Notes: generated by a model from the letters alone, not told the origin. Shown: positions 8,223-18,601, numbered from the stretch's first letter. The stretch is DNA of 64,000 nt from DASUBV01 sp036510065 (GCA_036510065.1 DATCEO010000051.1:1-64000); one strand, 5' to 3'. Numbers and translations are program-made.

Positions 8223-9068
8223 ATGAGGCGCGCGGTCGTGCTGGCCGGCGGGGGCGTGGCCGGCATCGCGTGGGAGCTGGGCGTGCTGCGCGGCATCCAG
8301 GACGCCGACGCTGAGCTGGCCTCCAGCCTGATCGCGGCGGATGTCATCGTGGGCACCTCGGCCGGATCGGCCGTGGCCGCCCAGATCACCAGCGGGACCC
8401 TGCTGGAGGATCTGTACGCCGCCCAGCTCAGCCAGGCCTCCAGCGAGCTCGAGGTCGATCTCGACCTGGCCGAGCTGATGACGCGGTTCGCCACGGCGAC
8501 GGCCGGGGCCACCACCGCGCAGGACATGCGCCGCCGGATCGGCGCGCTGGCGCTGGCCACCGAGACGGTCAGCGAATCGGCCCGCCGGGCCGCGATCGCC
8601 GCGCGGCTGCCCGCCCGGGCGTGGCCGGACCGGGCACTGCTGCTGACCGCCGTCGACGCGCAGACGGGCGACCCGGTCACCTTCACCCGGGAGACCGGGG
8701 TAGACCTGACCGACGCCGTCGCCGCCAGCTGCGCCGTGCCGGGCGTCTGGCCACCGGTCACCATTGCCGGGCAGCGCTACATCGACGGCGGCATGCGCTC
8801 GGCCACCAATGCCGACCTGGCGGCCGGCTGTGACCGCGTCCTGGTCATCACGCCCACGCTGGCCGAGACGCCGCCGCCCTGGGGCAGCCTGGACGACGAG
8901 ATCGAGCTGCTCAAGCCGGCCGAGGCACGGGTGATCTACGCCGACGCCGCCGCCCTGGCCGCCTTCGGCACCAACCCGCTGTCCCCCGCCACCCGCGGGC
9001 CGTCCGCCCGCGCGGGACGAGAGACCGGCCGGGCCCGGGCGGCGGGCATCGCGCAGTTCTGGTCCTGA
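8223..9068 (+). CDS. Patatin-like phospholipase (bacterial)
   Basis: 281 residues. It shows the patatin signatures: a glycine-rich oxyanion loop LAGGGVAGIAWELG (residues 7-20), the nucleophile elbow GTSAGS with Ser46, and the catalytic aspartate in YIDGGM (Asp188). A cytosolic lipid acyl hydrolase is likely, as no signal peptide is seen. The ATG at 8223 is preferred because GGGAG lies six bases ahead. An ATG at 8193 and a GTG at 8202 are alternatives adding 10 or 7 residues. The gene converges with the alcohol dehydrogenase. Substrate cannot be told. Confidence 0.88.
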   Translation: MRRAVVLAGGGVAGIAWELGVLRGIQDADAELASSLIAADVIVGTSAGSAVAAQITSGTLLEDLYAAQLSQASSELEVDLDLAELMTRFATATAGATTAQDMRRRIGALALATETVSESARRAAIAARLPARAWPDRALLLTAVDAQTGDPVTFTRETGVDLTDAVAASCAVPGVWPPVTIAGQRYIDGGMRSATNADLAAGCDRVLVITPTLAETPPPWGSLDDEIELLKPAEARVIYADAAALAAFGTNPLSPATRGPSARAGRETGRARAAGIAQFWS

Positions 9069-9166
9069 CCGAGCGCCGCCCTCTCCCTAACCCGGGAAAC
9101 GACCTGGGATAACGCTCGCTCTCCCCCGCTGCCGTCCGCCGGGCCAGGGCCGGCGCCGGGCGACCG

Positions 9167-10219
<1,053 letters not shown>

Positions 10220-10312
10220 GAGGCGCCTCCTGGCTGGTCTGGTGCAGACCAGTGTCGCTGAGGCATAAATCAGGCGCGGACCCGGTGGCGGCTGACCGAC
10301 AATGGAGAGGTG

Positions 10313-10861
10313 ATGGCGCTGGAATGGGCCCGCCTCGATACCCCGGTCGGGCCGGTGTCGGTCGGCTGCGGCGATGCCGGAGTGGCCCTGGTCCGGTTCG
10401 GGGAGCCGCCCGCGGCCGGCGGGACCCGGCCGCAGCCGGGCGCCGACGGGCGGCAGGCACTGGCCCGGGCGGCGTGCACGCAGCTCGCCGAGTACTTCGG
10501 CGGGCGGCGGCAGGATTTTGAGCTCCCGCTCGACTGGAGCGGGTTCGCCCCGCCGCAGCACCGCGTCCTGGGCCTGCTGCATGACCGCGTCGGCTACGGC
10601 CACACGGTGACCTACGGCGCGCTGGCCGGCCTGGCCGGGCTGGCGGCCAGCCGCGATGTCGTCCCGGCCCGGGCGGTCGGCAAGATCATGGGGTCAAACC
10701 CGATTCCGGTGATCGTGCCGTGCCACCGCGTGGTGGCCAGTGACGGGCTCGGCGGGTACAGTGGCGGGGCCGGCCCGGAGGTCAAGCGCTGGCTGCTTAT
10801 CCTCGAGGGGGCGATCCCGCCCACCCTGGACTGGGTGCCAGCCAGCCCGGCCGACCACTGA
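10313..10861 (+). CDS. ogt: Methylated-DNA--protein-cysteine methyltransferase
   Basis: Suicide repair enzyme that transfers alkyl groups from O6-alkylguanine in DNA to its own cysteine. The active-site motif VPCHRV is intact (Cys137), followed by GLGGYSGG. VTYGALAGLAGLAASRDVVPARAVG is the DNA-binding helix region. 182 residues is normal. ATG 10313 is chosen with GGAG five bases upstream; a GTG three bases earlier is in frame. It stands alone between the divergent dehydrogenase and the convergent mutT1 gene. Confidence 0.92.
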   Translation: MALEWARLDTPVGPVSVGCGDAGVALVRFGEPPAAGGTRPQPGADGRQALARAACTQLAEYFGGRRQDFELPLDWSGFAPPQHRVLGLLHDRVGYGHTVTYGALAGLAGLAASRDVVPARAVGKIMGSNPIPVIVPCHRVVASDGLGGYSGGAGPEVKRWLLILEGAIPPTLDWVPASPADH

Positions 10862-10892
10862 TCCTGGTCCCGCGGGTCCGGCCGGCGCCGCG

Positions 10893-11795
10893 TCAGCCCG
10901 GGGTCGGGTCGTGCTGCTCGACGCCAGACAGCCGCCCGCCCGCGACGTGCAGCACGTAGAAGCCGCCCTTGCGCAACGCCGGCCCGGCCGGCGGGCTGGC
11001 CCCCAGCTGCGCGCAGGCCGCTGCCGCCAGCAGCGGCAGGTTCTCGCGGTGAGCGCAGATGACGGTCGGCCGCTCCTGCGCGACCAGGGCGGCTACCTGC
11101 AGGGCCGCGGCATCGGGACCGGGTCGGGAGCCGACCGTGAACAGCGGCTCGATACCGATCGTGTGCCCGGTCATGGCCGCGAAGGGCCGGACGGTGGCCA
11201 CGCAGCGCTCCGCGGCGGAGCTGATCGCCCGGCTGGCGCCGAAGCAGCGCAGCAGCAGCGCCAGGTCATCGGCGGTGGCGGCGCCGTGCGGATCAAGCGG
11301 CCGGGCCAGGTCCGCCCCTGGCCAGCTCGACCGGCTGCCGGCCGAGGCGTGCCGGAGCAGGATATAGGGGAAGGTCGTGGCCGGGCCGGTGGTGAACTCG
11401 GCCAGGATCATGACGTCACGCTCGTAGGTCAGCCGCTCGGCCGCCGCGGCCGCCGGCAGCCAGGCCAGGTCATCCACCTCGTGGCTGGGGACGAAGCTGC
11501 CCGGCGGATCGTGGCTGCGGCCGACCCAGTAGTCGACCCGCTTAGGCCGGCCGTCGACCTTGTAGCACGACGCGCTCAGCCTGCGGCCCAGGGTCACCTG
11601 CTGGCCCGTCTCCTCGGCCGCCTCGCGCACGGCCGCCAGCAGCACGTGCTCGCCCGGCTCGACCTTCCCCTTGGGGATCGTCCAGTCGCCGTACTTGGGA
11701 CGATGCACCACGGCTACCTCGGGACCGTCGTGTCCCAGGCGCCAGACCACGACTCCGGCCGCGCGGATTTCCCCGGCCCCGGGCCGGTCAGCCAT
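10893..11795 (-). CDS. mutT1: MutT1-type NUDIX hydrolase with histidine phosphatase domain
   Basis: 300 residues in two domains. The N-terminal NUDIX box runs from Gly43 (GKVEPGE) to REAAEETG (57-64), complete. The C-terminal domain is a phosphoglycerate-mutase-like histidine phosphatase with ILLRHAS (Arg147-His148). Mycobacterial MutT1 has the same layout and acts on 8-oxo-guanine nucleotides and dinucleoside polyphosphates. Its start overlaps the ppk stop by eight bases, so the two are co-translated. The ppk-mutT1 pairing is also seen in mycobacteria (Rv2984-Rv2985), linking polyphosphate metabolism with nucleotide sanitation. Confidence 0.88.
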   Translation of the reverse strand: MADRPGAGEIRAAGVVVWRLGHDGPEVAVVHRPKYGDWTIPKGKVEPGEHVLLAAVREAAEETGQQVTLGRRLSASCYKVDGRPKRVDYWVGRSHDPPGSFVPSHEVDDLAWLPAAAAAERLTYERDVMILAEFTTGPATTFPYILLRHASAGSRSSWPGADLARPLDPHGAATADDLALLLRCFGASRAISSAAERCVATVRPFAAMTGHTIGIEPLFTVGSRPGPDAAALQVAALVAQERPTVICAHRENLPLLAAAACAQLGASPPAGPALRKGGFYVLHVAGGRLSGVEQHDPTPG

Positions 11796-14694
11796 CGGCG
11801 GCGCGTCCCTGCCTGCTCTTGATCAGCATGGCCTGCAGGTCGTTCAGCGGGCCCCCCGACTCATCCAGGTGGTGCCGGGTCCAGGTGCCGTCGGCGGCCA
11901 GCCACCAGGACGCAGTGCGCGGGTCCATGGCCAGGTCGATCACGCCGCGCAATTCGGCCCGGTGGGCCGGCTCGGTCACCCGGACCAGGAGCTCCACCCG
12001 CCGGTCCAGGTTGCGGTGCATCAGGTCGGCACTGCCCATCCAGACGTCGCCGGGCGCCCCCTCGGCCCCGGTGCCGAAGGCATAGACCCGCGAGTGCTCC
12101 AGGAAACGGCCGACGATGCTGCGCACCCGGATCGTCTCCGACAGGCCAGGCACCCCGGGCCGCAGCGAGCAGATCCCGCGGATCCACAGGTCAATCGGGA
12201 CGCCGCTTTGCGAGGCCCGGTACAGCGCATCGATCATGGCCTCGTCGATGAGCGCGTTGCACTTGAGCTGGATCCGGGACGGCTCCCCGGCCCTGGCCAG
12301 CCTGGCCTGGGCGTCGATCTGCTCAATCAGGCCGGGCCGGATCCCGGCCGGCGCGACCAGCAGCCGGTCGTACTCCGGCGGGCGGCTGTACCCGGTGAGG
12401 TGATTGAACAGATCGGTGACGTCCTCGCCGACGGTCCGGTCGGAGGTCAGCAGCCCGTAGTCCTCATACAGCCGGGCGGTCTTGGGGTGATAGTTCCCGG
12501 TCCCGATGTGGCAGAAGCGGCGCAGCGTCCCGTCGGACTGCTCGCGCACGACCAGCACCATCTTGCAGTGCGTCTTGAGGCCGACGAACCCGTAGACCAC
12601 ATGGCAGCCGACTTCTTCCAGCTTGCGCGCCCAGGCGATGTTGGCGCGCTCGTCGCCGCGCGCCTTGATCTCGACCACCACCACGACCTGCTTGCCGGCC
12701 TCGGCCGCGTCGATCAGCGCGTCGACGATCTCGGAGTCGCCGCTGGTGCGGTACAGGGTCTGCTTGATCGCCAGCACGCGCGGATCCGCGGCGGCGGAGA
12801 CCACCAGGCGCTGCACGCTGGCGGTAAAGGAATCGTAGGGGTGGTGCACCAGGACATCATGGTCGGACAGCGTCGAGAAGACGCTCCGGTCGTGCGGCAG
12901 CGCGTTCTCCGACGGGACGAACGTCGGGTACTTCAGGTAAGGCATGTCCAGGTCCGCGATGGCCGACAGGCCGGACAGGTCCAGCGGACCGGGCAGCCGG
13001 TACACGGCCCGCTCGTCCACGGCCAGCTCGGTGACCAGCTTGTCCAGCACGTCGGCCGACATGGACTCCTCGACCTCAAGCCGGACGGCCGGCTCGAACC
13101 GGCGCCGCATGAGCTCGCGTTCCAGCGACTGCAGGAGGTTCTCGGTGACGTCCTCGTCAATCTCGAGGTCACGGATCCTGGTGATCCGGAAGGCATGGTG
13201 CTCGAGCACGTCCATGCCGACGAACAGCTCGCCGAGGTGCGCCGCGATCACGTCCTCCAGCGGGACGAACCGGTTCGGCGCGACCGTCAGGAACCTGGGC
13301 AGCAGCGGCGGGACCTTCACCCGGGCGAACAGGGTCGCCCCGCTCGCCGGGTCGGCGATCATGACCGCGAGGCTGAGCGAGAGCGTGGAAATGTAGGGAA
13401 ACGGGTGCGAGGGATCGACCACGAGCGGGGTGAGCACCGGGTAGATCCGCTCCCGGAACAACTGCTGCAGGTCGGCCTGCTCCGATGCGGTGAGCTCCTT
13501 CCAGCGCAGGATCTCGATCCCCTCGCGGGCCAGGGCCGGCTGAAGGTTCTGAGTGAAGCACAGCGCGTGCCGCACCGACAGGTCCCGGGCCATCTCCAGG
13601 GTGATCCGCAGGATCTCCGATGACGGCTTGCCGGTGGCGCTCTCAACGGGCAGGCCCGTCGCCATCCGGCGTATCCGGCCGGCGACGCGGACCATGAAGA
13701 ACTCGTCCAGGCCGCTGGCGAAGATCGACTCGAACCGGACCCGCTCCAGCAGCGGGATATTCGGGTCTTCCGCTAGCTCCAGTATCCGCTGGCCGAAGTG
13801 CAGCCAGCTTTCCTCGCGATCCAGGTACCGGCCCGGTGGCAGGTTGCCGGCCGGAGCGCCGTCGGCTGGCTGCGGCTGGCGGCTCCGGTCATCGGCCGAC
13901 GACAGGCGGCGGACCGCCTCCTGCCCGGCGGCGGGAAGCTCGGCCCGGACGTTATCGGTCCTGCCGTTATCGGTCCTGGCGGTGCCGGCCCTCGCGGTGC
14001 CGGCCCTCGCGGTGTCGGTCCTGGCTTTCTCGGTCCTGGTCTTAGCGGCCACCGTCTTCTCGGCGACGGCGGTGTCGGCCGCGGCGGGCGCACGCGTACG
14101 CCCTGCGGTGGACCGGGCCGACTTCCCGTCCGCTGGAGACTGCCGTTTCTGCGCCACGCGCTCCCCCGTCGAATTGCCCTGGTCTCCGGTGTCCGGCTGA
14201 CCCCAGCTCGGCTCCCTGCCGGGCCCAGCCGCGACCGGCTCCGCACCTGACTGGCCAACGGCCAGCCCGGTGCGCGGCTGTTTCGTACTCGTGCCCAGCT
14301 GTCGCGTACCTGACTCCCCGATACCCGACCGTTCGCCTGATTTCCCTCGCGCGGCCGGACGGCCAGCCGCCTGCCGGTCGGCCGGGTGGGCCGAGGCGGC
14401 CTGCCGGTCAGCCGGCCGGGCCGCAGCCGGACGCTCAGCCGGCCGGGCCGCAGCCGGTCGCTCAGCCGGATGGACGGCCGCCGCCGGGCGCTCAGCTAGG
14501 TGGGCCGCCGCGGCCTGTCGTTCCCGCTCGGCCGCCCGCGCCCGGGCGCGGGCGGCCGCCTGGGCATGCTGCCGAGCCCGCTCGCGCGCCGCCTGCTCCT
14601 CCCGCTCAGCCGCCGCGACGCGCTGGGCGACGCCACGCCTCCGGCCCGCGGTGGCGTCCGATTCCCGCCCGCTGCCGGTGCGACCAGATCCCAT
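11788..14694 (-). CDS. ppk: Polyphosphate kinase 1 with long low-complexity N-terminal extension
   Basis: 968 residues. The enzyme proper (about residues 275-965) starts at YLDREESWLHFGQRILELA and contains FESIFASGLDEFFMVRVAG, THCKMVLVVRE and the CHIGTGNYHPKTA histidine region. It makes polyphosphate reversibly from ATP. Usual length is about 700. The extra ~270 N-terminal residues are a charged Ala/Arg/Glu helix-like segment, then AERPAAARP-type repeats, then a TARAG/TDNGR array built on 15-bp units. The start at ATG 14692-14694 is uncertain because its ribosome site is weak; a start nearer the kinase domain is possible. It is the first gene of ppk-mutT1 and diverges from the F420 oxidoreductase. 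Confidence 0.9.
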   Translation of the reverse strand: MGSGRTGSGRESDATAGRRRGVAQRVAAAEREEQAARERARQHAQAAARARARAAERERQAAAAHLAERPAAAVHPAERPAAARPAERPAAARPADRQAASAHPADRQAAGRPAARGKSGERSGIGESGTRQLGTSTKQPRTGLAVGQSGAEPVAAGPGREPSWGQPDTGDQGNSTGERVAQKRQSPADGKSARSTAGRTRAPAAADTAVAEKTVAAKTRTEKARTDTARAGTARAGTARTDNGRTDNVRAELPAAGQEAVRRLSSADDRSRQPQPADGAPAGNLPPGRYLDREESWLHFGQRILELAEDPNIPLLERVRFESIFASGLDEFFMVRVAGRIRRMATGLPVESATGKPSSEILRITLEMARDLSVRHALCFTQNLQPALAREGIEILRWKELTASEQADLQQLFRERIYPVLTPLVVDPSHPFPYISTLSLSLAVMIADPASGATLFARVKVPPLLPRFLTVAPNRFVPLEDVIAAHLGELFVGMDVLEHHAFRITRIRDLEIDEDVTENLLQSLERELMRRRFEPAVRLEVEESMSADVLDKLVTELAVDERAVYRLPGPLDLSGLSAIADLDMPYLKYPTFVPSENALPHDRSVFSTLSDHDVLVHHPYDSFTASVQRLVVSAAADPRVLAIKQTLYRTSGDSEIVDALIDAAEAGKQVVVVVEIKARGDERANIAWARKLEEVGCHVVYGFVGLKTHCKMVLVVREQSDGTLRRFCHIGTGNYHPKTARLYEDYGLLTSDRTVGEDVTDLFNHLTGYSRPPEYDRLLVAPAGIRPGLIEQIDAQARLARAGEPSRIQLKCNALIDEAMIDALYRASQSGVPIDLWIRGICSLRPGVPGLSETIRVRSIVGRFLEHSRVYAFGTGAEGAPGDVWMGSADLMHRNLDRRVELLVRVTEPAHRAELRGVIDLAMDPRTASWWLAADGTWTRHHLDESGGPLNDLQAMLIKSRQGRAADG
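13951..14040. repeat. 15-bp minisatellite in the ppk extension (6 copies)
   Basis: Six 15-bp units on the + strand: GTTATCGGTCCTGCC, GTTATCGGTCCTGGC, GGTGCCGGCCCTCGC twice, GGTGTCGGTCCTGGC, TTTCTCGGTCCTGGT. On the coding (minus) strand they encode TARAG, TDNGR and related five-residue units. Confidence 0.95.
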
Positions 14695-14932
14695 GTCCTT
14701 ATTGTCCCCACTGATGCGCGGAAGCAAAGACACTGCCCCCGCGGCAGTTGCCATAGGCGGGGTGAATTCGGGGGTGACCCCCCCGAGTACGACGTCCGCA
14801 GGCGGGACATAACCGGCTTCGCACGCGGACCGGACATCACGCTCGCCTTGCGGATCTTGATTGGCGCGGCCAGGATCGGAAAGGGCAGCAGGAATGCTGG
14901 CGGGCGGCCCAGGTCCCGGAATGGAGACGCGG

Positions 14933-15841
14933 ATGCGCATCGGTATCTCACTCACGGAGCCGAGCGGCCCCAAGGCGCTCACCGAGCTGACCCACCAGGT
15001 ACGCCAGGCGGCCGACGACGGCTTCGCGTCCGGCTGGATCTCCAATATCTTCGGCCTGGACGCGCTCACCGCCCTGGCGGTCGCCGGCAGTCAGGTCCCC
15101 GGTATCGAGCTGGGCACCGCCGTCGTGCCGACCTACCCGCGGCACCCCGCGGTGCTGGCCCAGCAGGCGCTGACGACCGCGCTGGCCCTGCAGGGACGGC
15201 TCGCCCTGGGCATCGGGCTGTCGCACAAGATCGTTATTGAGGACATGTACGGCCATAGCTTCGACAAGCCGGCCCGGCACATGCGCGAGTACCTGACCGT
15301 CCTGCAGCCGCTGCTGCGCGGTGAGCCGGCCCACTTCGACGGGGAGACGCTGCACGCGCACATCCAGCTGTCGACGCCGCGGGTGGGCGAGGTACCGGTG
15401 CTGCTGGCCGCGCTGGCTCCGCAGATGCTGCGGCTGGCCGGCACGCAGGCGGACGGGACGGTGCTGTGGATGACCGGCCCGGCCACGGTCGCGGACTACG
15501 TGGTGCCGACCATCACCGCGGCCGCGCAGGAGGCTGGCCGGCCCAGCCCCCGGGTGGTCTGCATCCTGCCGGTGTGCGTCACCGATGACGTGGCCGCCTC
15601 GCGCGCTGCGGCCAACAAGGTCTTCGCGATCTACGGGCAGCTGCCCTCCTACCGGGCGATGCTGGACCGAGAGGGCGCGGCCGGCCCCGGCGATGTGGCT
15701 ATCACCGGGCCGGAGGACACGGTGGCCGGGCAGGTCAGGGCCCTCGCGGATGCCGGCGTGACCGACTTCGTGGCCGGCGACTACTCGCGCGGCCCGGACC
15801 GGCAGCGCACCCGCGACCTGCTCAAGTCGCTGACCAGCTGA
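14933..15841 (+). CDS. LLM-class F420-dependent oxidoreductase
   Basis: 302 residues, luciferase-like TIM barrel. Features are MRIGISL at the first strand, FASGWISNIFGLDALTALA, IELGTAVVPTYPRHP and LALGIGLSHK, which match F420-dependent members (TIGR03564-like). A catalysed hydride transfer with coenzyme F420 is expected; the substrate is unknown. ATG 14933 is preferred since GGAG lies five bases upstream; another ATG at 14921 would add four residues. It diverges from ppk across 238 bases and converges with a lipoprotein gene. Confidence 0.82.
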   Translation: MRIGISLTEPSGPKALTELTHQVRQAADDGFASGWISNIFGLDALTALAVAGSQVPGIELGTAVVPTYPRHPAVLAQQALTTALALQGRLALGIGLSHKIVIEDMYGHSFDKPARHMREYLTVLQPLLRGEPAHFDGETLHAHIQLSTPRVGEVPVLLAALAPQMLRLAGTQADGTVLWMTGPATVADYVVPTITAAAQEAGRPSPRVVCILPVCVTDDVAASRAAANKVFAIYGQLPSYRAMLDREGAAGPGDVAITGPEDTVAGQVRALADAGVTDFVAGDYSRGPDRQRTRDLLKSLTS

Positions 15842-15858
15842 GCCGGGCAGCTGGCCGC

Positions 15859-15910
15859 GCCCGTCCCCCTGGCCCGTCCCCCTGGGCCCGTCCCCCTGGG
15901 CCCGTCCTGC
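15859..15910. repeat. 13-14-bp direct repeats between convergent genes
   Basis: Three near-identical copies of GCCCGTCCCCCTG(G) followed by a fourth, shortened GCCCGTCCTG. They fill most of the 113-base gap between the F420 oxidoreductase and the lipoprotein gene. No hairpin or gene is seen in the gap. Confidence 0.85.
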
Positions 15911-15954
15911 CGCGCCCGTCCTGGCCGCTGCGGGAGCTGCTCGCCCGCGCTAGC

Positions 15955-16368
15955 TCAGGAGCACACGTGCCGGAACGCGGTGGCGCCGGGGCGCAGCCGG
16001 AACCGCACCTGGTGGCCGGCCCGGTCGCGGAACACCGCCTCGGCCGGCGACAGCAGCGTCATCGTGCCGGGCTGGTACGGGTTTCCCCAGCCGGCCGGCG
16101 GGTTGCCCTGGCCATCGCTGAGCGGGTGCGCGGCCTCGAAGAAGCGGTGACCGAGGCGCACCTCATCGATACCGCAGTGGGTGTACAGCCGGTAGGGCTG
16201 CGGTGACCCCGCCGCGGGCGCGGCAGACGCGGCAGGCGCGGTCACTTGCGCGGCGGGGCCGCTGCCGCACGCGGCGAGAGCGACGGCCACGACGGCACTG
16301 ACCACGAGGGCACTGACCACGAGGGCGGGGGCCACGGGCGGTCCACTGAGCTGCGAGCGGTGCGGCAT
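15955..16368 (-). CDS. Small secreted lipoprotein of unknown function
   Basis: 137 residues. A signal sequence with a hydrophobic run (VVSALVVSAVVAVALAAC) ends in a lipobox, LAAC, with the cysteine as the lipid site. The mature part carries PYRLYTHCGIDEVRLGHRFFEA and ends in RHVCS, so two further cysteines (THCG and HVCS) may form a disulfide. I have seen the YxLYTHCGI pattern in other actinomycete exported proteins but know of no assigned function. It lies on the same strand as the L,D-transpeptidase, 135 bases downstream. Confidence 0.75.
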   Translation of the reverse strand: MPHRSQLSGPPVAPALVVSALVVSAVVAVALAACGSGPAAQVTAPAASAAPAAGSPQPYRLYTHCGIDEVRLGHRFFEAAHPLSDGQGNPPAGWGNPYQPGTMTLLSPAEAVFRDRAGHQVRFRLRPGATAFRHVCS

Positions 16369-16503
16369 GGCTTACCTCAGGTCTGCGTTACGCGCGGAAG
16401 TCCTGTCACTTCGACGCGGCCCCGCGACCCGCGGTTCCGGTGCATTGCATCGGCGGTTCGGATCGGACTTGCCGGGACCAGCACAGCCCGAACCACTGTT
16501 CGA

Positions 16504-17190
16504 TTAGCGAGCGGAGATCGTGATCTGGGGGTGGGCGGCGGGGCGGAGCCAGCGCAGGATCCTGAGCAGCTCCAGGCGTGGCAGCGAGACACAGCCGGCG
16601 GTGGCCGAGCCTGTCCCCACGTGCAGGAAGATCGCGCTGCCCCGGCCGCGAACGCGGGCGGTGTTGTAGGCGATCACGGCCGCGTAGTCGTACGCCGGCA
16701 CCTGGTGCATCGGCTCGGGGCGGGCACCGGGACTGGCCGTTCGGTCGTCTACCCACTCGTTGTACCGGGGGCTGGCCGGGTCGTCGTCCCAGACGTCGTA
16801 GGAATAGGCGTGCCGGAACGGGAACGCGAATCCGGCGCCGGGCAGCACCCCGAAGAAAAAGCTGAACCCGTAGCTGCCCGACGGGGTCCGGCCGTCACCC
16901 TCCCGCTTCCGGCCGGGCCGGGCCACGCCGTTATAGCCGACCCGTGCCCGCCACGGCCCGAACACCAGGACGCGCCGGCCGCCTGACACACGGTAGGCGC
17001 GCAGCGTGGCGAACGTCGTCGAGTAGGACGCCGCGGTCACGGTGATCACCTGGCGGGGACGGGCGGCCGCCGCCGGCGCGGCGGCCGCCCGGGAGCTGGC
17101 CGCGCGGGCGGGCTGCGCGGGCAGGAAGCCAGCCAGCACCGCGAGCACGACAGCCGGGATCGCGATCAGCGCCTTCGGCCGGTTTTGCAC
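16504..17190 (-). CDS. Secreted L,D-transpeptidase (YkuD domain)
   Basis: 228 residues with an N-terminal signal peptide (ALIAIPAVVLAVLAGFLPAQPARA). The YkuD catalytic motif is FLHVGTGSATAGCVSLP, with His190 and nucleophile Cys200. This fold forms 3-3 peptidoglycan cross-links or anchors proteins to the wall outside the membrane. GTG at 17188-17190 is chosen because GGGAG lies 9 bases upstream; a TTG six codons earlier is in frame but less likely. Part of a run of minus-strand genes with moderate gaps. Confidence 0.85.
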   Translation of the reverse strand: MQNRPKALIAIPAVVLAVLAGFLPAQPARAASSRAAAAPAAAARPRQVITVTAASYSTTFATLRAYRVSGGRRVLVFGPWRARVGYNGVARPGRKREGDGRTPSGSYGFSFFFGVLPGAGFAFPFRHAYSYDVWDDDPASPRYNEWVDDRTASPGARPEPMHQVPAYDYAAVIAYNTARVRGRGSAIFLHVGTGSATAGCVSLPRLELLRILRWLRPAAHPQITISAR

Positions 17191-17314
17191 GGGTACATAC
17201 TCCCGCAATCAGGCACCGCAGCATCAGTCGTCACCGCAATCTGCCCCGGCCGGTGGCCGCGACCCGGCCCGCCAGCCCTCCGGCCCGCCAGCCCTCCGGC
17301 CCGCCAGCCCGACC

Positions 17315-18601
17315 TTAGGTGCTGGCCTTGGCCGCCTCCAGGCCAGCGAGCAGCTGGCGCAGCATCCGCTCCTCCGGAATGGCCCGGCCGGCCGTCCGCA
17401 TGAGCTCGGCCAGCCGGTCGTCCCACGGGCTCGCCTCGGGCTGGCCCGTCAGTGGCTCGCCGGCTCCCGACGCCAGGCCCGCCTGGTAATCGGTGGCTCC
17501 CATCAGCCAGGGCTCGGCCCGCAGGCGGCGCAGGGCGGCCGCCGCCGCCCGCAGTCCCGCCCAGCTGAAATCACCGTGCCAGCGGACGGTGGTCCCGCTC
17601 GCCATCGCCGCGTGCAGCAGCCGGGCGCAGGCCACCGACGGCTCGCCCTCGGTGCAAACCAGCGGCGGGCTGGCCGGGCCGAGCTGATCGGCGGCGGCCC
17701 GGAGAACCGCCGGGCTGGCGCACACGAACAGGTCGAGGGCCCACGGCAGCACCGGCATCGCGATGAGCTGGCGCAGGGTGACTCGGAACGGCTCCCCGGC
17801 AGCGGCGGCCTCGGTCAGCCAGCGGCCGAGCGGCTCGCCGCCGGCCCGGACGTTCAGGACGAGAACCTGACTGGCCAGGTCGTCGGTGACGACCCCGGCG
17901 GTGGTCCAGAGCGCGCGCTCGGCCTCCCGGTCGGCGGGGGCGGGCACCCCCTCGCGCAGCGCCAGGGCGCGCAGCACCAGGGCGGACAGCTGTCCGGGCG
18001 CCAGCGCGGCGGCGTCGCCCGTGGCGGCGCCGGCCAGGTCGGCCAGCATGATCCCGGCCGGCTCGGGGCCGCCCGGCACGCGCTCCAGGACGGTGGCCGC
18101 CTGCGCCACCAGGCCGCCGTAACCGTGCCGGATCAGCCGGGTCACCGTGCCGTCCCGGGTGATCTCCTCCAGCCACTCGTGGTACCAGGACAGGCTGGCC
18201 AGCGGGCTGGACCGGGCTCGGGCCAGGACGTCGTCCCAGCGCTGGATCTCCACCGCCCGCTCGGCCGCGAGGTCGCGCACCGGCCCGGTCAGCGCCTCCA
18301 CCGCGGCCTGCAGGCTGGGCGCCGTGCCGGCCCGCCGCAGCGCCACCGCCACCTCTGGCAGCGGCACGCTCAGCGAGGTGCCCCGGCCCACGCCGTGACC
18401 GAGCAGCCGGGCGGCGGCGCGGCGCTGAGCGGCCGTCGCGCCGACCAGCGTAACGGTCCCGTCCACCGGCTCGCCGCGCTCCAGCCTGCCGCGGATCCGC
18501 TCCACCAGCCAGGCCGCCTCGGGCTGGCCGAGCAGCCGTTCCAGCCCGGCCGAGTCAACCGCCGCCTGGCTCCCCGCTCCTGTGACGCTCACTCGCCGCA
18601 T
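17315..18601 (-). CDS. Orphan JetD-like protein (TIGR02679 / DUF2399 family)
   Basis: 428 residues, full length for TIGR02679. The C-terminal Toprim-like part has PLVCTEGEPSVACARLL, then RWHGDFSWAGLRAAA and PWLMGATDY. In Wadjet anti-plasmid systems JetD supplies the DNA-cleaving subunit together with the SMC-like JetABC, and TIGR02679 normally lies beside TIGR02677, 02678 and 02680. None of these partners is in the window. The usual metal-binding pair Asp-x-Asp of the Toprim fold reads Asp344-Phe-Ser346 here, so one ligand is lost. It could be a degenerate remnant or a repurposed protein. The start is ATG at 18599-18601. Confidence 0.72.
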   Translation of the reverse strand: MRRVSVTGAGSQAAVDSAGLERLLGQPEAAWLVERIRGRLERGEPVDGTVTLVGATAAQRRAAARLLGHGVGRGTSLSVPLPEVAVALRRAGTAPSLQAAVEALTGPVRDLAAERAVEIQRWDDVLARARSSPLASLSWYHEWLEEITRDGTVTRLIRHGYGGLVAQAATVLERVPGGPEPAGIMLADLAGAATGDAAALAPGQLSALVLRALALREGVPAPADREAERALWTTAGVVTDDLASQVLVLNVRAGGEPLGRWLTEAAAAGEPFRVTLRQLIAMPVLPWALDLFVCASPAVLRAAADQLGPASPPLVCTEGEPSVACARLLHAAMASGTTVRWHGDFSWAGLRAAAAALRRLRAEPWLMGATDYQAGLASGAGEPLTGQPEASPWDDRLAELMRTAGRAIPEERMLRQLLAGLEAAKAST

